DNA of 64,000 bases from a virus, in the IMG/VR virus record IMGVR_UViG_3300037247_001689, positions 52,333 through 116,332 of that record. One strand, 5' to 3'. The position numbers and the translations under genes are program-made. The notes beneath the pieces were generated by a model. That model saw nothing but the letters and a program-made list of their open reading frames with translations. It searched no databases and had not been told where the DNA came from. This document shows, one piece after another, positions 26,324-36,161 of the stretch (positions are counted from its first letter, which is position 1; every line of letters starts with the position of its first letter).

Positions 26324-27109
26324 ATGCTTGGAATTGAATTATCGATAAGAGATTATAGAGATCTTCTAATTAAGCAAATGCCGGGATGGATGGAGCTTAA
26401 TGATCCAGACTTATTAAATTATTTCTCTCTTTCCGGCTTTGATTATTTCGAAAAAGAAGGTGTAATTGTTGTTGACGGCACAGAATACGACCGGTTTGAA
26501 TGGACATTAGGCGATTTTAAAACAGATTTAGGGATTGCTGGAACAGGTAATTATGATGACTGTATAATTGATATAATAGAAAATATAGATTCAGATGATA
26601 ATGTTTTTATCTATACAAATCCAAATTATATCATGCTGGATTCGATGGCGACTATCATTAAGAAAAAAGATGATAGAAGAAATCTATTGATAACAGAAAT
26701 GAATCCTTATCTTGCAACAGTTGACGGATTATTATTGTTCTGGGAAGCAATGTTTCAAAGTACCAGAGGTGTAATTGATGCGGTTCCTGAAACGGATGCT
26801 GAATACATGGCAAGAGTGATATCATTATTATTCGGAGCCAGTACATCTTTAGTCGTTGTAAGAGCTGTTTTTGAAAGACTTGGTTTAATTAATTTTACAA
26901 TTGAAGATTCAAGGAAGGACACTTTTAAATGGAACTTAAAAGCTGAAGCGATGTCTGTTAATTTACACATGCAGCAAGCAGATATCGGAAAAATACCACT
27001 GATTAAAAACGTGTTTTTAAATATCACTTTAGCTGGAATGAGATTATTTATATTTGTTGATGGAATTGGATACGCTTCATCATATGGGGCATCATACGGA
27101 AACTCATAA
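26324..27109 (+). CDS. probable tail protein I-like baseplate protein, 261 aa
   Basis: Follows gpJ without a gap, the usual place of the gpI-like protein that bridges baseplate and fibre. It has a helical middle (VDGLLLFWEAMFQSTRGVIDAVPETDAEYM) typical of such proteins and a Gly/Ser/Tyr-rich C-terminus. No strict motif. Confidence 0.6.
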   Translation: MLGIELSIRDYRDLLIKQMPGWMELNDPDLLNYFSLSGFDYFEKEGVIVVDGTEYDRFEWTLGDFKTDLGIAGTGNYDDCIIDIIENIDSDDNVFIYTNPNYIMLDSMATIIKKKDDRRNLLITEMNPYLATVDGLLLFWEAMFQSTRGVIDAVPETDAEYMARVISLLFGASTSLVVVRAVFERLGLINFTIEDSRKDTFKWNLKAEAMSVNLHMQQADIGKIPLIKNVFLNITLAGMRLFIFVDGIGYASSYGASYGNS

Positions 27110-27121
27110 TTAAAAAATAAA

Positions 27122-28801
27122 ATGGTAGCTGATTTAAATCCTGCGGGAACAACAAGAACAACAAAATCTGGCCGTGGAAGACACTTGCCAAATCTTTTGG
27201 ATTTTTGGAATCATAAATGGTTTCAGGAATACATGGATGATTTTTTAGACAAAAATGTTCTTGAAAATAACGGTATTGTTTCAGGATGTGTTATATCTGA
27301 TGGTGGTGGAAATTCAATTGATTGTACCAGTGGAGAAGCATATATCAACGGTGTACCTATTACAGTTGCGACACCAGCAAACTTCCCGACAACTGGTGAT
27401 GGCTTTTATGTTGCTCATGTGAATAGTAGCGGAACGGTTGTTTATACAAAATATACGGATATAACGATTCAAAATGCAGTTACTCCTGACAATTCCGCAT
27501 TAATCGGTTTTGCAATTGTTGGACAAGCTGCTTTTACTCTGTTTAGTTATTATAATGATATTGTTAATTTAAACGGGGCAGTTGGAAATATAACCTCACC
27601 TCTTTGCGCAATAGATTTTTCTAACGGGATCAATTTTCAGGGCTCAGGAGAAATTACACACGTAAGCCCCGCCGGTGCAACATATATCGAAGAACCAACC
27701 AAATTATTAAAAACGGTTTCCGGTGCTAATGAATTTAGAACTGAAAAAGATGGTGGAATTCGTATGGGTGCTGCAGAGAATATATGTTTGCAGAGTGAGG
27801 ATTATACAACAACGTGGCAAACTCAAAGATTAACAGTCACTGCTAATGCAGCTACAGCACCAGATGGGCTAGCGACCGCTGATAAACTTCATCAAACAAT
27901 AGAAGCTAGTACTCATTATATTAAACAAAATATCACTGGCGATACATCAGAAGTGCATACTGAAATGGTATTTGCAAAGGCTGATGAGGTTGATCAATTA
28001 TTAGTAAGGGTTACTGATATCAGTATTGTTAATTATGTACACGCAACATTTAATTTAACTACTGGCACAATAGTATCATCTGGTGATTTTGGAAATGGTG
28101 TTTTCAAAGCTGCTGGTATTATTCCTTTAGCTGATGGTTGGTATTTATGTATTCTGATTGGAGCACCAGAACTAGTTGATTCAGGGACTATTACAGTATA
28201 TCAACAACTGGTAGGTGAAAGCGATTTGAATGCAACTGATGGTCTGTATTTGTGGGGCAATGATTTAAAACAATTACCACTCGCAACACCATATATACCT
28301 ACTACTGTAGCCCCTGTTACACAAACGGCAGACTCAACACTATTGACAACGGTTGGAAATGTACCTGATTTAAATAGTGATTTTGGTGTAAAATGGGATA
28401 TGCTTCCAATGGGACAGCATGTTGGAATTGGTCCAGATAAATATGTTTTTTCGATTGCGGGTACTTTAGGTTTTGAATGCAGGTTATCCAATACGGTAGA
28501 TAACAGAATCATTCTGTATTGGGACGGCGCTGAGATTGGTAATGATTTATTCCCTGCTGTAAACAATGATTTTTTAATATTAAGAGATTATGCAATTCAT
28601 AGAATTGGCGACACCTTATATGGTTACGTTGACCATATTTTATCAGGTTCAAAAGTAATTTCTGATATAGTTAATCCAAATTATCCAACAAATATAGGTT
28701 TTGGTAATGATTCATCAGGGAATAGAGGTGCGTATTTTAGAAATAATTATTTTAAATTTTATAAAATAGGATTCGCAGGATCGGAGGAGCGTATATCATG
28801 A
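27122..28801 (+). CDS. tail fibre protein, 559 aa
   Basis: Residues 1-60 (basic, then DFWNHKWFQEYMDDFLDKNVL) form a baseplate-anchoring helix. Residues 60-160 resemble the common fibre domain with a TPANFPTTGDGFYVAHV pattern. Residues about 220-370 look like a carbohydrate-binding module (ENICLQSEDYTTTWQTQRLTV, typical of phage concanavalin-like domains), and the end contains another lectin-like beta region. Probable receptor binding. Confidence 0.78.
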   Translation: MVADLNPAGTTRTTKSGRGRHLPNLLDFWNHKWFQEYMDDFLDKNVLENNGIVSGCVISDGGGNSIDCTSGEAYINGVPITVATPANFPTTGDGFYVAHVNSSGTVVYTKYTDITIQNAVTPDNSALIGFAIVGQAAFTLFSYYNDIVNLNGAVGNITSPLCAIDFSNGINFQGSGEITHVSPAGATYIEEPTKLLKTVSGANEFRTEKDGGIRMGAAENICLQSEDYTTTWQTQRLTVTANAATAPDGLATADKLHQTIEASTHYIKQNITGDTSEVHTEMVFAKADEVDQLLVRVTDISIVNYVHATFNLTTGTIVSSGDFGNGVFKAAGIIPLADGWYLCILIGAPELVDSGTITVYQQLVGESDLNATDGLYLWGNDLKQLPLATPYIPTTVAPVTQTADSTLLTTVGNVPDLNSDFGVKWDMLPMGQHVGIGPDKYVFSIAGTLGFECRLSNTVDNRIILYWDGAEIGNDLFPAVNNDFLILRDYAIHRIGDTLYGYVDHILSGSKVISDIVNPNYPTNIGFGNDSSGNRGAYFRNNYFKFYKIGFAGSEERIS

Positions 28802-29145
28802 TGACAATAACACATTGCAAAAACACTTCAGCATTAATGTCTGAAGTAAAAGAAAAGTTTCCAGAATTTGAAAACGAGGGAAGTTTTTTAATCAGGGAGA
28901 AAAAACCGCATTCAGTAAAAAAAGGTAATGAAACATTGAATCGTTGTCGGTTTTCAGAAAAAGAATTGGAAATGGTTAAACAGTTGAAAAATTTAACATT
29001 ACTTGGTGATTACGAAGAATGTTTTGCTAATCCTGAATCAAAAGAAATTTATGACAGAATCTGGGAATCTGGGAAAATAATTGATGAAGAAACAGGACAG
29101 AAAAAACCTGTTGAATTTTCAAGATTTTTAGGTGAAAAATATTAA
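28798..29145 (+). CDS. small fibre-associated protein, 115 aa
   Basis: Charged, helical protein between two fibre genes, starting in an ATGATG overlap with the first. Size and place fit a fibre-assembly chaperone or a cap, but no family recognised. Confidence 0.55.
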   Translation: MMTITHCKNTSALMSEVKEKFPEFENEGSFLIREKKPHSVKKGNETLNRCRFSEKELEMVKQLKNLTLLGDYEECFANPESKEIYDRIWESGKIIDEETGQKKPVEFSRFLGEKY

Positions 29146-29156
29146 AATAAAACATT

Positions 29157-30635
29157 ATGGCTAAAACATTACCACTAGATTCATCAAAATTTCCAAGCCT
29201 TGCGACGTTGGCGGAATATGTTAAGTCAATAACGCTTACATCTTCTCAGATTAATGACGAGCCAACAACAAGGTCTAATGCTGATATTGCTCTAGATTTA
29301 AAGATTAACACTAATGTGCCAGATATGGTTGTCTTCACTTCATCAGAATTGAATAATTATTCAGATGATGCGCGGTATGTAAGATATGATCAAGGAACAA
29401 AAACGTTCAAACAAAAAGGTGGTTCTACTAGAACCCCAATAACAGGCGACTGGACGTTAATCAAATCAATTGAAACGTTAACAGCTTCACTTAATTTCCC
29501 AGTAGGTTATGACCGAGGAAAAATAATAACGGATCGGCACTTTGAAATCCCCGTTGGAAATAAAGGAAGTGGGGAGCCATATGAGATATTTATAGGCGGT
29601 GATAATGCGGATTGTAATTTTATTTTAGACAAAGATTATACTGATTTAAGTTTATCATTAACGGATGAGCAAAAAAGAACGGTCAAAAACAGAGGTTCAG
29701 GCAATAGAATCATATTAAATAATAGACAGATTTTTTCAGGTAATCGACCCATAGAATTTAACAGTCCAGTTATTATTAATGATCCCTACATAATCAGCCA
29801 GAACGGCTTTAGTTATCCAGGGTTTAAATTAGGATCACCTGCTAATGATTGCCTATTTACAGACTGGTGGATTGCGTGGGGAGGACTGGATATCGTTGGC
29901 GATGGTTCAATATTAATACCCCCTGTTCATAACCCATTTTCAGGTCCATTGCAATATAAAGTGTTCTCAGATGATCCAGCGGGTAGATTTTTAAGATATA
30001 ATACTCCTATCGGTGGTTCAACTGGTGTTGATCCTGATGTACATAGTAGAACTTCACCCTCGACTTTGGCGACGATAGCAACGTACACATCCAGCGCATC
30101 AAATGAAATAAGCGGGATACCAGATGTTGACACTATTAAGTTGAAGATTGGAGCAAGGGTTTTTGATGCAGGCGGCAGTATACCTCAAAAAATTTCTGGC
30201 ACACCGAAAACAACAATAATAAAACAAGGTGGTATCGTCCACAACGGACCAGATAATAATTCCATTTTCCTAATTGATTCAGAAACAGGTGGTGACGTTA
30301 TTGTATCGGCTACTGGTAATCTTACTATTGATATGTCTGGTAATAGTGGAATCTCTCATCAGATGGACGCTGCACAACAAATTACAGGTAGAATGCTTTT
30401 CGGGCAGTTAAGTACCGCTGATTTTTGGGGTAAAGCAATACCGTATACCGGCGCGCTTAAAAAGGAAGCGCCCACTGGGGCCGTTGACAGAACTGCGACT
30501 AATCCAGGACAACAGGGTCTTGAAGACGATTTAGTTTTTGATAACTCTTTTTCAACTTTGCCGAACATAGCAAAGATAAACCCAGACGAAACCAGAGTTA
30601 TATCCAATCAACGACATTCATATTTAATAATGTAA
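29157..30635 (+). CDS. tail fibre protein or adhesin, 492 aa
   Basis: Beta-rich with Gly/Asn/Ser turns and low Cys. N-terminal residues 1-90 look like a short coiled attachment part, then a long beta region with repeated N-G/D-G pairs. A second receptor-binding protein is the likely role. Ends four bases before the next gene. Confidence 0.65.
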   Translation: MAKTLPLDSSKFPSLATLAEYVKSITLTSSQINDEPTTRSNADIALDLKINTNVPDMVVFTSSELNNYSDDARYVRYDQGTKTFKQKGGSTRTPITGDWTLIKSIETLTASLNFPVGYDRGKIITDRHFEIPVGNKGSGEPYEIFIGGDNADCNFILDKDYTDLSLSLTDEQKRTVKNRGSGNRIILNNRQIFSGNRPIEFNSPVIINDPYIISQNGFSYPGFKLGSPANDCLFTDWWIAWGGLDIVGDGSILIPPVHNPFSGPLQYKVFSDDPAGRFLRYNTPIGGSTGVDPDVHSRTSPSTLATIATYTSSASNEISGIPDVDTIKLKIGARVFDAGGSIPQKISGTPKTTIIKQGGIVHNGPDNNSIFLIDSETGGDVIVSATGNLTIDMSGNSGISHQMDAAQQITGRMLFGQLSTADFWGKAIPYTGALKKEAPTGAVDRTATNPGQQGLEDDLVFDNSFSTLPNIAKINPDETRVISNQRHSYLIM

Positions 30636-30639
30636 TACT

Positions 30640-31086
30640 ATGAAAATAAGAAAAACAGACATACCAGAGTGTGACACAAGAAAAAAAATTGAAGAGGCTT
30701 TGGAAATCTACAAAAAAGATGAAGAATATAGGAATAATATTGGAAACAGAGCACACACAGAACACCCAAAAATAAGAGAATTGTATTTAAGTGGCGGTGA
30801 GTTTGAATTTATCGATAAAACACTGGAAGAAGAAGAAGTAGACGCTATTAAAGAAGCTGAAGAAAAATCAGAGAAATCAAAAAAAGACCGGATTATATTA
30901 GCTAAAACAGACCCAGTTGCCAGAGATTCATTAATCACTGAGTTAATGACAGAATCAGGATTTTCAGAAACAAAAACAACATTGGCTTATGTCCAAAAAA
31001 TGGAAGATAAAAAAGACATGAGCCAATATTTTACTGACAGAGCTTCTAAATTATCAGAAATACAAACGATGATTTCAGACGCTTAA
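30640..31086 (+). CDS. probable tail fibre assembly chaperone, 148 aa
   Basis: Highly charged helical protein with a Glu/Lys-rich centre (residues 60-90), the last gene of the late operon and directly after a fibre gene, as fibre chaperones usually are. Its stop codon overlaps the stop codon of the convergent lipoprotein gene. Confidence 0.6.
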   Translation: MKIRKTDIPECDTRKKIEEALEIYKKDEEYRNNIGNRAHTEHPKIRELYLSGGEFEFIDKTLEEEEVDAIKEAEEKSEKSKKDRIILAKTDPVARDSLITELMTESGFSETKTTLAYVQKMEDKKDMSQYFTDRASKLSEIQTMISDA

Positions 31087-32456
31087 AAAGAAACTATCTG
31101 TCCACATTCTCCTATTGTTTCTGTGGTAATTGGTGTCATTGTGTTAGCATCTGTTATTTTTAATATTACTTGTACATTATCAATAACTCTATATGCTCCA
31201 ATATCCAACGTGTCAGTATCACCTTTATTAACATCAAAACAATCAGGTATTACTTTATAATCTTCTAATAAAGTAGTACTTACTTCATTTACAACGTCTT
31301 CTTTAGATAATCTAAAAAAATTCTCCGAACCATCATTATTATTCTTTGAATAAAAATATAATTTATTCCCTGCTTTTATCGTTAAATCAAAAATAGTATG
31401 ACCTGAATAATTTAAATTTTTATTGATCATGTCGGTTGAATAATTTCCCAGTAAGTATATTTTATCTCCACAAATCATAATATCATCATCACCTACTATA
31501 TGCGCTGTGCAACCTGATAATCCAGTGCTTACGTTTATTTTAGTGTAATTTGGGCCACCTTCATTTTCGTAAGCATATCTTTCTTTATATTGAGCGTATC
31601 TAGTGTTTAAGATACCATTATCACCAGACAATCTATAAAATCCTCTTTCGTCTCTAGCCTGAACAAAAAATCCTGTTTTGTGCGGTATGAAGAATTTTTT
31701 TTCATTAATAAATAATTCCTCTGAATGTTCGAAAACTTCACCGCCGTCTGTGATAACCATATCAGGAATAATCAAATCAGAACCAGCACTTAATCTAATT
31801 TCAGCACCCGTGTCAACCATCACGTCACCGTTTTTATTAAACGATATCTGGCTAATACTACCACCAAAAACAGATAATGACATCAAACTATTTTTCCCTG
31901 AAACCGTATTCTCCTGAACAATTTCACTATCAGTCAAATAATTAATATTATCACCGATTTTTACATAATAAGGAGAGTTTCCGAGATTTGAAAGCTTCCT
32001 TGGTTCATATAATTCAGGTGCGCATATCTGATCAACTCTGTTAACAATGCAAGTAGCAATTAAAGTGTCATCAGTGGCATCAATATAAAATGTCAGTGCG
32101 ATATCATCAGAATACATTACCTTATGCATCATTTTCAACTTATGCGTATCTGGGATTTCAATTTCAAGCACGAACCCGTCATCCATAGTGAACATATTTC
32201 CACCATCGTATGACGCCATCATTATTGACAAACTAGTTGTTGAATCAGATATCGATTCTCCTGGAGGTATAAAATCCCTTCTTATAATATTATCAACCCC
32301 GTTCAAATTAATTCTAAACGATTCTAAATTAACACTGGAATCACTCGTTTCTTCTTCACAATCACTATATTCACATGGGTCATAAACGTCATCACCTCGG
32401 CTACATGACATCAATAATCCGATTGACACAATAAATAATAATATTAAATTTCTCAT
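31083..32456 (-). CDS. surface lipoprotein, 457 aa
   Basis: The ATG at 32456 is preferred because GGAG lies six bases upstream; the ATG 12 bases earlier overlaps that site. MRNLILLFIVSIGLLMSC is a lipoprotein signal with the lipidated Cys at residue 18, followed by an acidic Asp/Glu/Ser linker. The mature part is beta-rich with repeated IxxDG and GDxxY units, like a beta-propeller. It is not a structural gene and lies on the opposite strand to the late operon, as lysogenic-conversion genes do. Possible host-surface change or phage exclusion; no family recognised. Confidence 0.72.
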   Translation of the reverse strand: MRNLILLFIVSIGLLMSCSRGDDVYDPCEYSDCEEETSDSSVNLESFRINLNGVDNIIRRDFIPPGESISDSTTSLSIMMASYDGGNMFTMDDGFVLEIEIPDTHKLKMMHKVMYSDDIALTFYIDATDDTLIATCIVNRVDQICAPELYEPRKLSNLGNSPYYVKIGDNINYLTDSEIVQENTVSGKNSLMSLSVFGGSISQISFNKNGDVMVDTGAEIRLSAGSDLIIPDMVITDGGEVFEHSEELFINEKKFFIPHKTGFFVQARDERGFYRLSGDNGILNTRYAQYKERYAYENEGGPNYTKINVSTGLSGCTAHIVGDDDIMICGDKIYLLGNYSTDMINKNLNYSGHTIFDLTIKAGNKLYFYSKNNNDGSENFFRLSKEDVVNEVSTTLLEDYKVIPDCFDVNKGDTDTLDIGAYRVIDNVQVILKITDANTMTPITTETIGECGQIVSF

Positions 32457-32509
32457 AGTTTTCTCCATTTATAAGTTTAATTATTCCTTACTACAATAAA
32501 GACTGAATG

Positions 32510-33886
32510 TCAAGATATTAACATAGACGTTTTCTCATCAAGAAAAATTTTCTCAATATCTGTCTCCTGCTGAACTTTTTCAATTAACTCTGGAATTTTA
32601 TAAGACATTAATTTCTTAATTCCTGGGATAATTGTGTCTGTCAGAACATCCACATTTTTAGTTATTTCAAGCGTTTCGTTAAAATTCTTTTCCATCCTGG
32701 CTGATAATTTCTGAGCTATTTTTAAACGATTCAATTCTTTTTCTTTCTGTGCAATATACCCTTCAGATCCGATATACTTATCAAGTGTAGCGTTAAGATC
32801 AGCTTTCTTTTCGGATATCTTTTCATAGCTGTCATCGAGATTTGATACGTTTAAATCTATTTTTTTAATAACACCATCCGTATTCTCAAACATGTCTTTG
32901 TATCTAAGTAATTCTTCTTTATCATCTTTATGTTTTTTTATCTGATCAACAATGACCTGCTTAACTTGATCCAGTTTAGAATTAAGATTACAGATTGTTC
33001 CGACAAATGACTCTTTTAGGAAGATTAGTTTTAGTTCTTCTTCGGTTCTGTTATTTTTAACATCGATTTTTTTTAATTCCTTCTTATCGAGCTTTGACTC
33101 CTCTATGCTATCTTTGGTTAGAAAAATAAAAAGCACTGTAGCAGCAAAATTAATAACGGACCATCCAATTTGCCCAACTCCACTAGGCGGATAAAGTGAA
33201 ATAATAAACATCAATACACAAGCAGCAAACATCCAAACGGGAACTCTTAAAATTAAATCTATGATTTTACCAGTTTTTATATGTTTACTGACAACACTTT
33301 TCTTATTAGACTTCTTCCACTTATTAAACCTTTTCATAATATCAGATTCAATATCAAGCATTTCGTCACATTCAAGTATTAGTTTGTCAAATGAAAGGTC
33401 TTTATATTTTCCCATATTACCTCTGAATTTTGAAGAGAGTATGGATATTATTTTTTTGTCGTACATTAATGAACTTCTCAGTTTTTTTGTTTTATCACTG
33501 TCTGGACATCCACAATGGTCAAAGATATATTTTTTAGGCATGTTATCTTTTTCTATATAGTAATCTTTTTTATCTGAATCACACAAATCATGAACATTAC
33601 CATATTTTTTGTTAAGAATAGAATACTGATAATTATCCTCATGCACCTTTAGTCTCTCGTTTATTATCATTTGTATCTGTTGGATGTCTTCTATCTTTAT
33701 ATAATCAACCCCAATCTCTAATAATCTTTTATTTATTTCTTCTACTCGTTGATTATCAATTATATTCATGTATTCCAATTTCGTCTCCTTTTTTGGTTCT
33801 AATATTTTTGGCAAATCTTCTTTTGATAACATGTTTAGTGAGTGTTTATTTGTCGGATCAAAACTAAATGGTAAAATATTAGCCAT
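32510..33886 (-). CDS. membrane protein with coiled coils, 458 aa
   Basis: The ATG at 33886 is inside the end of the small gene upstream and has GGAGG about 12 bases before it; a start 18 codons earlier is less likely. Two membrane segments at about residues 208-232 and 239-257, a soluble domain before them with a Cys pair at about 125-127, and long coiled coils from 265 to the end. The architecture recalls membrane-anchored tethering proteins; function unknown. Neighbours are small membrane proteins, so these may act together in the envelope. Confidence 0.65.
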   Translation of the reverse strand: MANILPFSFDPTNKHSLNMLSKEDLPKILEPKKETKLEYMNIIDNQRVEEINKRLLEIGVDYIKIEDIQQIQMIINERLKVHEDNYQYSILNKKYGNVHDLCDSDKKDYYIEKDNMPKKYIFDHCGCPDSDKTKKLRSSLMYDKKIISILSSKFRGNMGKYKDLSFDKLILECDEMLDIESDIMKRFNKWKKSNKKSVVSKHIKTGKIIDLILRVPVWMFAACVLMFIISLYPPSGVGQIGWSVINFAATVLFIFLTKDSIEESKLDKKELKKIDVKNNRTEEELKLIFLKESFVGTICNLNSKLDQVKQVIVDQIKKHKDDKEELLRYKDMFENTDGVIKKIDLNVSNLDDSYEKISEKKADLNATLDKYIGSEGYIAQKEKELNRLKIAQKLSARMEKNFNETLEITKNVDVLTDTIIPGIKKLMSYKIPELIEKVQQETDIEKIFLDEKTSMLIS

Positions 33887-34037
33887 TTTTACGCTTCGCC
33901 TCCAAAACTTCGAAATCAACATATTTACAAATTTCCTCATTCAGACATCTAACTATGTACGGGATATCTCTTGTCTTGACACCGTTCATATTCGCTTCTT
34001 CATTCTTGTTTTCTGGCAGTGTGAATGTCTTATCCAT
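33879..34037 (-). CDS. hypothetical protein, 52 aa
   Basis: Short frame with TGAGGAAT just before the ATG and its stop codon eight bases beyond the start of the next gene, a coupled arrangement. Charged and soluble, with two Cys. Unknown function. Confidence 0.55.
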   Translation of the reverse strand: MDKTFTLPENKNEEANMNGVKTRDIPYIVRCLNEEICKYVDFEVLEAKRKNG

Positions 34038-34043
34038 AATTCC

Positions 34044-34400
34044 TCAGTTGATTATATTACCGGTTTCTGACATTTCCTCATGTGTTAAATCAGGATTAGA
34101 ATTGATGCTGATGTTTTTCTCTTTATCGTCCCATGTTATTTGCCAGTATTGATCGTGGAGCCAAATATTGATCTTTTTAAAATTACCTTTTTTATGATGA
34201 TTTTCAATTGAACCCTGTAGTGCTATCCATAAAACAGAACCCATTCTAAGTTGAGCATCATACTGATCTGTTTTTAACTGGACCGATTTTTTTAGTTCCG
34301 CGATTAATTCTACCTGCACAGAACTTCGTTTCTGATTAATGTAGTTTTCAACAAGTAATAATATTATAAAAATTGACATCAAAATAATTACAAGTCCCAT
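34044..34400 (-). CDS. membrane-anchored protein, 118 aa
   Basis: Residues 1-18 (MGLVIILMSIFIILLLVE) are one membrane segment; residues about 20-50 form a short coiled coil; the C-terminal part is soluble with Trp pairs (WLHDQYWQITWDD). AGAGG precedes the ATG at 34400, which is preferred over a GTG six bases upstream. It follows a 36-residue membrane protein and may form a complex with it; possible spanin-like or exclusion role. Confidence 0.6.
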   Translation of the reverse strand: MGLVIILMSIFIILLLVENYINQKRSSVQVELIAELKKSVQLKTDQYDAQLRMGSVLWIALQGSIENHHKKGNFKKINIWLHDQYWQITWDDKEKNISINSNPDLTHEEMSETGNIIN

Positions 34401-34409
34401 ACCCACCTC

Positions 34410-34520
34410 TTAAAAGAATTTCAAACCAATCATAATAAATTCATACATAAAATAAACTGTCAGTAAAAAAGGTAGTCCTGCGTATAAAATTACTTTGATT
34501 GACTTGGTTAGTTTGTTCAT
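34410..34520 (-). CDS. small membrane protein, 36 aa
   Basis: Overlaps the upstream stop codon as ATGA and ends ten bases before the next start, with a ribosome site in between, so it is probably translated. Basic N-terminus, then one hydrophobic segment (about residues 9-31). Unknown function. Confidence 0.5.
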   Translation of the reverse strand: MNKLTKSIKVILYAGLPFLLTVYFMYEFIMIGLKFF

Positions 34521-34723
34521 ATCATAGCTGGTAAATTAATTACTTTTGATGACTGATAAAATCCATAGTCTCGCGTTACGTTCGGTATAGAATCAATTTT
34601 TGTAATCTTACCACCTTGGTTAATATATTTTCTAACGGCAGCTTCTACAAATTTTATATCTGGATTGAATAAAATCTGTTTTTTCTTCCTTCTCTTTGGT
34701 TTATTTTCGTATGTTAAATCCAT
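34517..34723 (-). CDS. hypothetical basic protein, 68 aa
   Basis: Residues 8-15 are a run of Lys/Arg (KPKRRKKK), followed by a compact segment that could bind nucleic acid. A weak AAGGAACC ribosome site precedes the ATG. ATGA overlap with the following membrane gene. No family recognised. Confidence 0.6.
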   Translation of the reverse strand: MDLTYENKPKRRKKKQILFNPDIKFVEAAVRKYINQGGKITKIDSIPNVTRDYGFYQSSKVINLPAMI

Positions 34724-34746
34724 TTGGTTCCTTTTGTTTGTTTAAT

Positions 34747-35028
34747 TTAATCGATCACACCTTTTTTGAAATACTGTTCGTCATCCGCACCTGAATCAGT
34801 GATACATCCCGACCTTGAAAGTTGTGGAAGAGGATTTTTATAATCCTCATTGTTATCAGCTAATGGACACGCTAAATCCAGTTCAAACACTTTTGCAGGA
34901 TATGCGGTTATCATATTTTGCTTTCCGTAGAGTTCCAGACCTGCACTTCTGCACTTCTTAAAAGCCTTTACAAGTTCATTAAAAGCTTTTTTCTGCTTGT
35001 CTGTTATTTCGAATTCTTCTATTTTCAT
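34747..35028 (-). CDS. hypothetical protein, 93 aa
   Basis: The N-terminal half is helical (EITDKQKKAFNELVKAFKKCRSAGLELYG), the second half acidic with two Cys and repeated Asp. It resembles small phage proteins of unknown function. ATGA overlap with the antirepressor gene upstream shows a shared transcript. Confidence 0.6.
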   Translation of the reverse strand: MKIEEFEITDKQKKAFNELVKAFKKCRSAGLELYGKQNMITAYPAKVFELDLACPLADNNEDYKNPLPQLSRSGCITDSGADDEQYFKKGVID

Positions 35029-35795
35029 TTCTCCAATTCCCGTAAAAGTATTTTAGTAATGGATACCTGACCTTTGCCGGTTACCATTATTTTTTGGCAA
35101 AGTTGATTTTTTGTTTCGGTTCCATTTTTGATAGGAACTTCTGTCGTGTATTCGTCGAATATAAACCATCCGTATTTCATTACATGCTGGTAGGGTTCGT
35201 TTACATTTTTTTCATTATATCTGAAATATTTCAAATCCCTGAATTTTTGGAATAATTGCTTAGGACCAATCTCATAACCATTTTTACTTAGGTGTTTTGC
35301 AAATGCGCCAACTGAAATTGTATCTGTTGTTTCTTCCATGTGTTTTGCAAATGCAATCTGAGGTTCAGCTTCTTTTAATTCGAGCTGAAGCTTTTCTTTT
35401 TCTTCTACTTCATGGACTAATGCGATTAGAGCTTCCTTGTAGCTTTGTGGTAGTTTTGGGATGTTTTGCTGCGCCAAACTTTTATAATGAAGAAATGAGT
35501 TCACAACTTTTTGTTTAAATTCAACTGCCTTTTCCGTGTTCCTTGAAAGAGTTCCAAGGAAAGTTGTTTGCCCTTCATTTAAGAAACAGATGTTTTCCTT
35601 CTGGCAACTGTCTGAATTTAAAGAAGGTGCGATTTCAAATCCGACCTTGCCATATCTTTCCATTCGTTCTAAATACTTTCTTACGGTTTTTACAACTGAA
35701 GAATTATCAACACCTAATCCGTCTGCAATTTGGCGTGATTCCATTTTCAATTCTCCGTCAATTTCTTCTAATGGTATTAAATCTTTTTCATTCAT
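35025..35795 (-). CDS. Rha-type antirepressor with KilAC (ANT) domain, 256 aa
   Basis: Probable regulator that counters or modulates repressor action. Residues about 10-95 fit the Rha/N-terminal type (MESRQIADGLGVDNSSVVKTVRKYLE, then LNEGQTTFLGTLSRNTEKAVEFKQKVV). Residues 115-150 are a coiled linker (LVHEVEEKEKLQLELKEAEPQ). Residues about 150-256 are a KilAC domain, with SVGAFAKHL and a VTGKGQVSITKIL end. Such two-domain proteins are frequent in phages. Confidence 0.82.
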   Translation of the reverse strand: MNEKDLIPLEEIDGELKMESRQIADGLGVDNSSVVKTVRKYLERMERYGKVGFEIAPSLNSDSCQKENICFLNEGQTTFLGTLSRNTEKAVEFKQKVVNSFLHYKSLAQQNIPKLPQSYKEALIALVHEVEEKEKLQLELKEAEPQIAFAKHMEETTDTISVGAFAKHLSKNGYEIGPKQLFQKFRDLKYFRYNEKNVNEPYQHVMKYGWFIFDEYTTEVPIKNGTETKNQLCQKIMVTGKGQVSITKILLRELEK

Positions 35796-35826
35796 TTCAG
35801 TACTCCATCCTTATTAAAATCATTGG

Positions 35827-36120
35827 TTAAGTTTTAGTACCAGGAATTTTAGCCCATGCAGGACTGAATGTAATAGCCTTCTCCCAACTCACACAATATG
35901 GAACTACTTTATCAAAGTAATTGCGCTCCGCCCCAAAATTACCGTCTTTTAATCTTTCAGACTTGTATTCATCCCAAGATAATTCTCTCCATTTGTCGCC
36001 AGTTCGCTTTAGAATGACCATCACATTCAATGAAATTGTTTCATATTCGCTTTGATTAAAAACACAACTCCAAGGATGTTCTTTCAAGAAATCACTTGGC
36101 TTAATCATGTTGTTGTCCAT
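35827..36120 (-). CDS. hypothetical protein, 97 aa
   Basis: Soluble protein with several Trp and a WRELSWDEY segment. AAAGGAGAT lies just upstream of the ATG. No family recognised. It is the neighbour of the antirepressor in the same minus-strand transcript. Confidence 0.6.
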   Translation of the reverse strand: MDNNMIKPSDFLKEHPWSCVFNQSEYETISLNVMVILKRTGDKWRELSWDEYKSERLKDGNFGAERNYFDKVVPYCVSWEKAITFSPAWAKIPGTKT

Positions 36121-36161
36121 CTAAATCTCCTTTAAAATATTATCAAAATCATTAAGTAATA

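Noticed and set aside
29157-30635. Diversity-generating retroelement acting on a fibre gene
   Set aside because: No reverse transcriptase and no template-repeat pair were found in the window.
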